In this document: piece by piece, positions 36,801-46,400 of the stretch
Layout: each line of letters starts with the position of its first letter
Position numbering within the stretch: the stretch's first letter is position 1
Assembly: GCA_023375785.1 (NCBI GenBank)
Contig: SZWC01001584.1
Coordinates: 92,789 to 156,788 of the forward strand
Source: Penium margaritaceum
Lineage: Eukaryota > Streptophyta > Zygnematophyceae > Desmidiales > Peniaceae
Direction of reading: 5' to 3'
DNA: 64,000 bases
Position numbers and translations under genes: made by a program
The notes under the pieces: model-generated
The model's input: the letters and a program-made list of their open reading frames with translations, nothing else
Told to the model about the DNA's origin: nothing
The model's database searches: none

Positions 36801-39459
36801 AAGCGGCGAAGAGGTTGACCGCACTCGCGCTCCACAAGGACAAGCCATGATAGCGAGAAGAGGCACGAAGGACCTCGCTCCTCTATCGAAGGCAGACAAC
36901 CCAGCGGTACCGAGAGTAGTCGTCAATACGGGTGCAGACGTACCGGCCATGCTCTCCGACGGACTCGGTGGGGAGAGGACCCATGACGTCGGAATGGACC
37001 AGGTCTAGAGGGGCGGATGCACGGGAGGAGGACAAAGGGTATGTCGACCGGTGGATTTTGCCCTGAGCGCAATCAACGCACTCCGTGGGGCACGGCAAAG
37101 GGAAAGTCTCTGGGTCAAGGCCCTTGGCTGGCTGGGTGCAGAGCATGCTGTCGACAACAGCAGAGTGGACGTGGCAAAAGGCAACGATGTAAGAGACGGG
37201 TGTGATACGGACAAAGCGTGCTGGTGACAAGCACATGGCTTGCGGTGGCCAACGAGGAGGAGACAAAAGGAGAGGAAGACAGACGAGGCACGTGCCAAAG
37301 GTTGCCACTGGCGTAGCATGGAGAACAACAAGACCCTTGTTGTTCTCCATCCTACGCCAGTGGAAACCTTTGGCACGTGCCTCATCTGTCTTCCGGACGG
37401 ACGCAACAACACAGTGCCAACACCACGCGAATGCACAACGTCCATGCTCATGCGGTCAAGGGAAGTAACAGAGAGGAGGCTGAGCTCAAGACCGGGGACG
37501 AAAAGGACATCAGTCAGAAAGACATCTCTGGCAAGACCACGAAAACGAACGACACCAATGCAACAGACGGGTAACACCTGGCCGGAGCCCGTCCGGACAC
37601 GGGAGACATCACCAACAGGATCAAGCACCGGGTCCTGGACCAGAGTCGCCAGATCGCCAACAGTTACATGGCAGCAAGCAAGAAACGCGGACGCGGTGGA
37701 ACAGGGCGCGAACCAAGACTGCCTATCATCAAGCCATGGTACGTTGTCACGGAGGGGGACAGGGGAGACAACGGGGGATAGCAAGACAGGTGAGGAGGTA
37801 GGACACAGCCACAGCTCAGTCTCAGTCATGCAGGGTGAGGGGGTCAAGCAAGAGGTGATGCAACTCGCACTTCCCTGGGGGGAGGGCAAGGCAGGCCGAG
37901 CTAGAGCGCAATAAACTGCTCCAGCTGTCACTCACGTGTGGATGGCCCGGAAGTGTAGACTGAGTGCGGGGTGATGGCATTGGAGCGCACGTAGAAGGAA
38001 GACTACCCCGGTGAGTGGAACGATGGCGCCCACAGCTGCGGATGATGCCGCTGACCAGCTGGCGTCTGCGGGACCGGGGTTGTGGTCGGAGGAGTGGAGG
38101 TGCTGGGCGGGATCGAGGCATCAGAGGCAAAGACAGTGACGGCGGCGGAGGCAAGACGACACTCCCGCTGGCGACGCATGGTGGCGATGACACAAACCTC
38201 ATCCGTTGGCAGTGGGCACGTGTACCACCCGTGCCCTCGCTGGCTCCAGTTGTGGTAGACCAAGCTAGTGCCACTAGACCTACTCGACTGTTGCTGCTGC
38301 TGTTGCTGCTGACCCTTTCCCTTTTTGCTACAATGCTTCTTCTTTCCGGGCGACGAGGAGCTGGTGGAAGTCACTGCTACAGTGGAGGCGACGGCCACGG
38401 AGGCGACTGTAGGTGAGGCGAGGGCCTCTGTGCGCTAGAGGCAGGCATCTAGACGAGCTTCCTCAATCCTGAGGAAGAGCTCGTACGCCCAGAGCATGAG
38501 GGTGCCCTAAGCCGCCATGATGGAGAGAACCTCCTGGGAGTCATGGACAAAGACGTCCGCAAATGCGGCGGTGGCACCGCGCTTGATGGTGAGGAGCGCG
38601 GCGAGAGGAGGTGGAGCAAAGGTGCCAAGGCGACGGAGGATGTCCTCTGCCAGCTGCCAATAGGCAATGACTGTCTCGGTCTCCTCCATGTGCAGGGAGT
38701 TGAACTCCCGCAGCAGACGGCTGGTCTGAGCCTCGCTGGATAGACGATGGGGACGGGTGAGAACATGCCATGCGGCAGTGGGATCCGGTGTCTTGCCAGA
38801 GGTCAAGTTGTCGAGGAAGGGCTCTAGGGCTAGGCGAGACGCCAGAGGAGCAACTGGGACGAGAGCGCATGCGGCACGACCAGGGTCATACAGCTGGTCG
38901 GCCTGGGTGGAGTAGTATGGAAGAGTGTCGTACACCCACAAGCCCTCACCCTGTGCCTAGATGCGGCAGCTGAGCTCCCAGCTCCGGAACTGCTTGCCGG
39001 CTTGGAGCGGTGGGGGCAGCGTCTCAAAGTCCTTGGGCCTACGGCCAGTGCTCAAAGAGGGGCCAAGGACTGAGGTCACAGTTTGCCGCTAGTGCTCAGT
39101 CTACAGCTGCGCAAGGTAATGCGTAGCCGCAGACATGGCGGAGCTTGAGTGCCCAGGAGGGATGAAAGCCTTCGGACCACTGGTGTGAGTCTGGGAGGCC
39201 GACGACTGCATTGCTACAAGCTACTACGTCAGAGCGACAAGTACTTGCTAGATGGAGGCTAGGGGGTCGGAGGCTTCGGCGGCGGAGCCTGTGGACTACT
39301 GTTGTTGCTACTGCTGCTGCTGCTGCCGCTGCTACTGCTGTTGCTGCTACTGTTGCTGTTGATGCAGCTATTGTAGCTGCTACAAAGAAAAGGGGGGGTA
39401 CCCCCCCTGGGGGTCCCCCCAACGGAGGAGGACCCCTCCCTACTGGGGCTGTTAACCAT
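33854..39459 (-). pseudogene. Element F2 gag-pol polyprotein (inactive)
   Basis: Gag starts at the ATG at 39459-39457 (MVNSPSREGSSSVGG). Gag core about 39040-38500. The zinc knuckle near 38265 reads YHNWSQRGHGWYTC, so the first two Cys are lost. The protease active site is missing: the protein runs VQDPVLDPVGDVSRV, and the roughly 25 residues around DSGATHHM seen in H are absent without breaking the frame (about 37630). A 59-bp inverted repeat at 37274-37394 breaks the region after the protease. Integrase about 37110-36600, a Pro/Ala/Ser repeat about 36210-35760, and RT with YVND at 34819-34808 (one catalytic Asp is Asn). RNase H ends at 33854. Confidence 0.83.
37274..37394. repeat. Long perfect-type inverted repeat (59-nt arms, 3-nt spacer)
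   Basis: Left arm 37274-37332 and right arm 37336-37394 are reverse complements, with about three mismatches, around the spacer ACC. The equivalent region of H and F1 has no such hairpin. Confidence 0.85.
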
Positions 39460-39561
39460 GGGTGTTGGTGCCCCCTTTTCCCTGTGTTTCATTTTTTTTT
39501 CTTCTTTCTTTCTTTCTTGTGTGTGCTGCTGATGTCAGCAATGATGTCAGCCTAGAATGGC

Positions 39562-39569
39562 TGACGTCA
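39562..39569 (-). promoter_or_regulatory. TGACGTCA palindrome upstream of F2 gag
   Basis: About 100 bp upstream of the F2 gag ATG on the minus strand. Two TGATGTCA variants (about 39532-39550), each one transition away, lie beside it. Confidence 0.5.
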
Positions 39570-40072
39570 GCACCTGCTGCTTGCGTTAGATGCTATTGCT
39601 GCTGCTATTGTTGTTGCTTGCTGCCGCAGCTGCTAGCTGCAGCCACTGTTACTACGGGCTGCTGTTGCTGCTGCGAGCTGTTCCTGTTGTTGGCTACTAC
39701 TGCACACCGCTCCTGTTGCCACTACTTGCTGCTCCTGCAAGCTGCTACTACTGTTGCGGGCTCCTCCTGCCAGCCACTCCACCTCGATGACGTTGACACG
39801 TGCGCCGTCGCCAACAAGCGCCTGACATGGCATGCCGCTTACCTCCTCGCACCTAGCGTGCGGTCGCTGCTACCAGAAAAAATCCGGCAGTATTTCCCCT
39901 GGCCCAATGGCCGTGGGAAAAATTCTGACGCCGCCACCATGCAGGTCAATGTTGTCAAAAAACGTCCGCCAGCATTTCCCCTGCACTAACGCGTATGGGG
40001 GGTCCGACAGCATGGGTAGGCACCTGTACGCCAGTCGTCTTCTATTGCTGCTACACTCTGGCTCTGATACCA

Positions 40073-40926
40073 AAATGGAAACTATACTAGAGCGCAGGTT
40101 GGGGCAGTGGCGGTGTTGATGGAGTGTGCAGGCTTCCACGCTAGTTGCTTAGTCAGCTGCCCCCTCCGTCTCCTGCTCTAGACTCAAAGTCTGAGAGCTG
40201 TGAATTTGTTACTCAGAAATGCACGTGCTAGTGTTAGCGTCAAGAAGCAGTTGAGAATTGGAAGTAACTTAATGGGAGTCAAGAATGAATAACAATGGGA
40301 GGCCCCTCCAAGTTCTATCTCCCCCCCTCTAGTGTAGAACTTGTTACTCAACTAACCAGCCCATCGGAAAATAGTCCTAGATCTATTTTCTGGCTGGCAG
40401 GGTTGTCTCAGTGAGCCCTGCCAGACGCCCGACAGCACAAAACCCGGGCGTCATCCGTCTTGCCTTAAACCTGGACCATACCATAACACTGACACTGCAA
40501 ACGCAGTCGTGCAGTCAGAATCAGCTGATAAACAGCAGCAAAGAGTTATGACTGCCCGAACCCAGGCAGTGCCTGAGACGGTCCATGACGTTAAACATTG
40601 ACACACAGCAAGAGACATGGGCCCTAGGCAAAGGACGATGCTGCAGACGCAATGGCACAGTAAGAACTAACGTTGGGTGCATGCAGAGAGCATCTGCGTT
40701 GGTAGTGACCGCAGGCGGCCCGACCGCCGAGGAGGCCTGCCGATGGAGCTAAGCACGTCACCGGAGGGAAGAAGCTTCAGCAAACTGCGAGTAGGCCTCA
40801 GCGAGCGTCGGCTCCACCGGACGACACTCCAGTAACGTTGAGTCTTGCCGTCAGTCGACTGCAGGCCAATGTACAGAAGCTGGGAGGACACAACAGAGCA
40901 CCATGAGAGATGCGCAACAACCAACA
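40073..40926 (-). repeat. Element F2 5' LTR
   Basis: It starts AAATGGAAACTATAC on the plus strand, next to the primer site GCTCTGATACCA (40061-40072), and ends CAACCAACA. Confidence 0.83.
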
Positions 40927-40931
40927 GCTGT

Positions 40932-41422
40932 GTGCGCAGCTGTGGCAGCAGGTGTGTGCACAGCTGTGGCAGCAGCTGCGCGCTGCTACTACTGTTATTA
41001 CGCACTGCGTGTGCTCTATTGCAATGTTGTTGCTGCTGGTGCTCCTACACGTTGCTGCTGCCCTGCCACTATTGTTGCCGCCGCTACAAAGCGCTGCTCC
41101 TGCTGCACGCTAATGCTGCTACGAGCTGCTGCTACCACGCGCTGCTGCTGCTGCTGCCCGCCGCCGCCTACTGTGGCAACGGCCTGCTGCTACCATTGCT
41201 AGTGCCAATGTCGGCAGCTGCTATCGGCTGCCACCTGCTGCTGCTGCTGCTAGCAACTGCTGCTGATGCACTCTTTCTTGCTGAAGGTGGATGACATCGA
41301 CGCCAGTCGGCTGTCGTCCACAGGTCCCTGTGGATCAGTTGCAGCGGTGACTCTCATTGCTACTGCTCTGCTGCGTCTCTGCTGTGCACCTCGGCAAGAA
41401 CTGTTTCACCACTTTGATACCA
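40932..41422 (-). other. Element D leader with CAG-rich tract and primer site
   Basis: On the minus strand TGGTATCAAAGT (41422-41411) directly follows the D 5' LTR, which identifies the primer site (initiator tRNA-Met type, one base off). The rest, about 41290-40935, is a CAG/CTG-rich non-coding leader. Confidence 0.68.
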
Positions 41423-41613
41423 TTAGAAGATGTGTGGAAGCTTCCTAGCGATACAGTCGCTAACTAGCCGTCAGTGTCAGGTCAGATAATGACGACAATC
41501 ACAAGTCCTACACACAACGGCAAAGGTTTGGCTAGGAGACACGAGGCAAAGTGTCATAATGCTTCAATAGCATTTGCAGAGAGAGATGACCAATGACAAG
41601 TCCATGGCATAAG
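41423..41613 (-). repeat. Element D 5' LTR, proximal part
   Basis: It matches 12013-12212. Its last five bases on the plus strand, ATAAG (41609-41613), are the left target duplication of element E. Confidence 0.8.
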
Positions 41614-42140
41614 TGTTGTTGTGTGTGTCGTACACAGCTTACGGTGACCCCTCGGCTCATGTCCATTCACGTACAGATCCCTGAGACTGGCGACGGAGGC
41701 AGCAAGCCGGCAGCCGGTGGCGACGTGCGCCCAGAAGACTTCCGTATTTTGTAGACTTGTGATGTATTAGAGCACGTAGGCGTGCAGCCTATCAGGATGT
41801 AGATCTCGTTGATGTGGTCGTTCTGGTTCAAACAGCTCGTCGTTCTGACGTGTCTGCAGGGAATTGTGACCAAAACTGTGCTTTTGCCACTGTTTTGTCC
41901 TGCTAGAAAAATTGCGCCCTGTTTGTGTGTGCATCCACTAGGTCCGTGGCACTATTTAGGTTGGCCAGACCTCAGTTGTCATCCCTCTCTGCATATTTCA
42001 AGTTTTGTAGCTTCTGACACTTGTGTTTGTGTCCTTAGCCAACCCCTTGCTGTTCTCACTTCCACCTGTGTGTGCTAATGAGTTAGCTAGCCGGCTTGTG
42101 TTGCCACGCTAGCGACAGCATTGCTAAGAGCTGTCCCTCA
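41614..42140 (+). repeat. Element E 5' LTR
   Basis: 527 bp, TGTTG...TCCCTCA, followed at once by the primer site. Confidence 0.87.
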
Positions 42141-42736
42141 TGGTATCAGAGCAAGCGAGCCAGTGCTCGCATAGCTGCGCAGAAGAGACGCAGCAGCCGA
42201 AGAAGTCGTGAGCAACCGCAGCCGTTGCCTTGAGGAGCAGCAGCAGCAGTGCCCACGGTCTCGGCGGGAGGTCCTGGGAGGGCCCACCACCACTTCGACC
42301 GTTTTTTATAAAATCCGCGGTCATTCCGCGGTCGATTCACGGTTGTTCCGCAGTCGTTCCGCGGTGCTCTGCTGTGACAAAGCATCCGCGGCAGGCGNTC
42401 CACCTGTGTGTGCTAGTGAGTTAGCTAGCTGGCTTGTGTTGCCACGCTAGCGACAGCATTGCTAGGAGCTGTCCCTCATGGTATCAGAGCCAGCGAGCCA
42501 GTGCTCGCATAGCTGCGCAGCAGAGACGCAGCAGCCGAAGAAGTCGTGAGCAACCGCAGCCGTTGCCTTGAGGAGCAGCAGCAGCAGTGCCCACGGTCTC
42601 GGCGGGAGGTCCTGGGAGGGCCCACCACCACTTCGACCGTTTTTTATAAAATCCGCGGTCATTCCGCGGTCGATTCACGGTTGTTCCGCAGTCGTTCCGC
42701 GGTGCTCTGCTGTGACAAAGCATCCGCGGCAGGCGC
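42061..42736 (+). repeat. Direct duplication of LTR end and leader around the N at 42398
   Basis: 42061-42397 is repeated at 42399-42736 with few differences. It includes the LTR tail, the primer site and the start of the leader. The lone N between copies suggests unmerged contig ends. Confidence 0.85.
42141..42152 (+). promoter_or_regulatory. Element E primer-binding site
   Basis: TGGTATCAGAGC, the exact plant-type initiator tRNA-Met site, right after the LTR. A second copy at 42479-42490 belongs to the duplicated segment after the N at 42398. Confidence 0.85.
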
Positions 42737-43245
42737 GGCAACCGCGCGACTGCGTCGGAACACGCGTCAAGTGCCGCAGAGGCACTCGGCGTTCCGCATT
42801 TGCCACCACGCGGTGACATTGCCAGTCCAGATCCGCGGTGTTCCGCGGATCCGCGCAGCTCCGCCGCAGCTCCACCTCCACGCAGCTCCACCTCCGCGGC
42901 CGTTCAGGAAAACATCTGCGCTGCTCGCCGCGAACCTGCGACCGCGGAGCTGCGGGTGTGAAACGTGTCAACCGCGGACCTCAGCAGCACGCCGTATTCT
43001 ACACCAACGCGACCGCGGTGACCGCGGTCATTGACGGTGAACCGCGGTAAACCGCGATACTCCGCGGTCATCCGCGGCAACCCGCGGTGATCCACAGTGA
43101 TCTGCGGTAAACTTCCGTGGTGAAGTTCATCGCGGAAGGTATCCGTAGAGACGCTCCGCGGAGGAGTTCCGTGGGGAGGAAGTTCCGCGGAAGGACGGTT
43201 CCGTGAAGGCGCTCCGCGGAGGACGTCCGCGGAGGGGAAAACAGG
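42640..43245 (+). repeat. CCGCGG-dense leader of element E
   Basis: About 600 bp with roughly twenty CCGCGG or near-CCGCGG units in both orientations (TCCGCGGT, ACCGCGGT, CCGCGGAG), between the primer site and gag. No other leader in the window has this. It contains no ORF I would call. Confidence 0.75.
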
Positions 43246-43262
43246 GGAGGAAACCGGTTGCC

Positions 43263-43426
43263 ATGCCGAAGCAAACCTCCTCCAGTATGGCTACCGACGC
43301 AGCTGCCGAGGGCAGCGCTGTCAGCGGTCAACGTCGACCACCGCCATCATCACCACAGCGACAGCAGCAATCGCAGCAGCAACAGCAGCAGCAGCAGCAC
43401 CCGCCACTACAGCAACAGCAGCCACT

Positions 43427-43462
<36 letters not shown>

Positions 43463-46400
43463 GTAGCCGCCGCCATAACACCAGCAGCCACCGCTACAGT
43501 AGCAGCAGCAGCGGCCGCCGAGCCCGACTACATTGGCGCGCCAAGTGCGCGTACTGGCAGACCTACAGGCGGAGAGCCGCGATACCTTGACGAGGTAGGT
43601 GGCTGAACTACACGATATGATCAGGGGCTTGCTGCCCCAGCAGCAGCAGTAGCGTCCGTCGACTGACCTGAACGAGGACCACCTTGCCCATGGCGGTAAT
43701 GGTGATGCAGTCGCGGAGAACCTCTCCGACTCCGGCGAGGAGGGTGAGGAAGAGGTGCTCCGAGCGCACCTCATCCGCCTGGAGGTGCGTCGTAGAGCGC
43801 GTGAGGCCAATGCAGCCCTCCAGGGCACCAACTCTAGCTCCAACGCTAACCCGAGCTCATCTCGCCGCCCACTGAGCTTTGAGGAGCTGGCTCTGCCGGC
43901 CCGCCTCAGTAAGGGAATCGCCTCCTCGATGCCTGGCCCCGCAGTGGCTTCGGCCGTTGCCCTGCCGACGGTCAAGCCACCCAAGTGGTTTGACTCAGAC
44001 CCGCCTGTCTTCCGGACTGGGAACGACTTCAGGTCCTGGGAGCCATGCTTTCGCATGTGGGCCTTGAGTGAGGGAGTCCTCCCCTACTACCTCGTACCAT
44101 ATCAGGCGTCTGACCCCGCTCGGACACACATGGCAGTCCGCGCAGCTTCCGGCCTGATGAAGGCCGCCCCGGACTTCACCAAGGACTTCAGTCCGTTCCT
44201 TGGCGATTCGCTGACCGGCTCAAGAGCTAACCCTTGCGCGGCATGGGCACTGGCCGTCACTCTGTTTGAGGGCGCCACCTTGGCTTTGACATCCCAGTGC
44301 CTCGCCGACTTCAACTCCCTCTGCCAGACTGCTCAGGAGTCTGCAGCCGATTACTGGCGCCGGGCGATCCAGTTGTACGAGGATCTTGGGGACGATGCTC
44401 CTCTGCAATACTCCGCCCTCCAGATCATCCTCTACGGCATCCACCCCGACTACGCGCGCGTCTTCAGCAACTTTGACCAGACGTTGCTTCGCGACATGGC
44501 GAGCGACGGGACCCTGCTACGCTGGGCCACTCTCCACTTTCTGGATGTGGCAGGCATGGACGCCGCGAACCGCGCACGTCGCAGCACCGCTTCAGCTACA
44601 GTTGCCGCCGCGTCGCCCACCCCTCTGTCTACAGCAACGGCGGCTCCTGCGCAGGGGAAGAAGGGTGGCAGAGCGTCGGGTGGTGGTTCCAGCAGCGGGA
44701 CCAGCAGCGGCAGCGGGAGCAGTAGTAGCAGCGGCGGCGGCAGCGGCAGCAGCGGCGGCAGCAGCAGCGGCTCTAGCAGCACGACGGGACATCGCATCGT
44801 GTGCTTCAACTGCGGTGGTGACCATCGCTATCCCGACTGCACTCGCCTGACAAGACGCCCACTGGATTGGGCCAAGGTCACCCGTGGGCTGCAGCACGCG
44901 CACGAGGCGCGCATGCGCCAGACGTCCGGTGCGACCGCCCGCTCGGCCGCCACTACCGCAGCCGTCCCAGAGGAGTCCGCCGCCACAGCAGGCTCCTTCG
45001 TTGATCCTCGCGACCAGGCGCTCGCCGAGCGCGACCGGACAATCGCCGAGCTTCACCAGCTTCTCGCCCTACGCTCATCTCAAGGAGGTGCGAGTGAGTT
45101 GACTGAGTCGAGGGGTCCTACTGCCTGTGGACTGTCTGTGTCATTGCATGGTGATCCCCATGCCCAACCGTGTGCGCGTGATGGACCCGATGACACGTCT
45201 TGGTTGCATGCGTCTCATGTCCGCTCCATTGCTCGTCTTGCCGCGTCGCCTGCCGAGCGGCCTGCTACCGCGCCTTGTTCCGTCGCCGAGTGCCACGTTG
45301 CCCCTTGTACACGGGTCACAGATGCCACATGGGTTGTGGACTCTGGTGCCACCCATCACATGACGTGTCGTCGTAACGCTTTTGTCGTCTTACATCCCGT
45401 TGGCGCTGATCGCTCTGTTCGCACTGCAGCTGGCCATGAGGTCCCTGTCCAGGGTGTTGGGGTTGTGCAGTTCACCGGGCCAGCTGGTCCCGTATACATC
45501 TCCGACGTCCTTTTTGTCCCTGATCTGGAACTCAGCCTGTTGTCTGTCCGTGCTTGCACCAAGATGGGCCTCGGTGTCACGCACACGGCTGTCGATGCTT
45601 GCATCTTTGTGCGCGACACCGAGGAGACCGTCCTCAGTGGGACGGTCGTCGATGATCTGTATCACATTGCTGGGTGCTCTGCGAGTGCACCCCCTTTGCC
45701 TCCCTCTTCCGCTGCCCGTGTTTTCGTCGCTGGTGCTCTGTCCCCCAAACACCACCGCCTCCTGCATTGACGTCTTTGTCATGTGCACCCGGGGGCTGTC
45801 AATAGGCTGATCCGCACTCAGCCTGCTCTTGGTCTTGATGCAGCGTCCTTCGAGGCGCCGCCCACGACCGACTGTCTAGCCTGTGCTGAGGGAAAAATGC
45901 ACTTGTCTACTTATCCTACGTCTATCTCCAGGGCTCGTCGGCCCTTGGAGCTTGTCCACTCCGACCTCATGGGTCCGCTCCCTGTCGAGTTTCAGGAAGA
46001 CCGCGGTCGCTACGTCCTGACGTTGACTGATGACTTCACGCGCATGTGCTGGGTCTACAGCCTGCGTCAGAAGAGCGATGCAGCCATTGCGGTCCGCATT
46101 TGGCTGGTCATGGCCGAACGCCAGTCTCCCCACCGCCTTCAGACCTTTCGCTCGGACCGTGGCGACGAGTACCTTGGTGACATGGCACGCTCCTTTACCG
46201 AGCTCGGTGTCTTTCACAACCTCTCTGCTCCCGCCACCCCCCAGCAAAACGGTGTCTCCGAGCGTTGGAACCACACCATGGAGGATGTGGTCCGCTCCAT
46301 GCGCGTCGATAGTGCCATGCCTGAGGCCTTTGCCTTTGAGGGCATGGCATACATGACCTTGGTGTGGAACCGCATTCCCCACGGTCCCCTCCCAGGTCAC

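Larger units (their letters stand above)
32898..40926 (-). mobile_element. Element F2: copia element (H family) nested in D
   Basis: On the minus strand: 5' LTR 40926-40073, primer site TGGTATCAGAGC at 40072-40061, leader, gag-pol, PPT at about 33760-33747, 3' LTR 33746-32898. The target duplications are GCTGC (32893-32897) and GCTGT (40927-40931), one transition apart. Same family as F1 and H. Confidence 0.84.
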
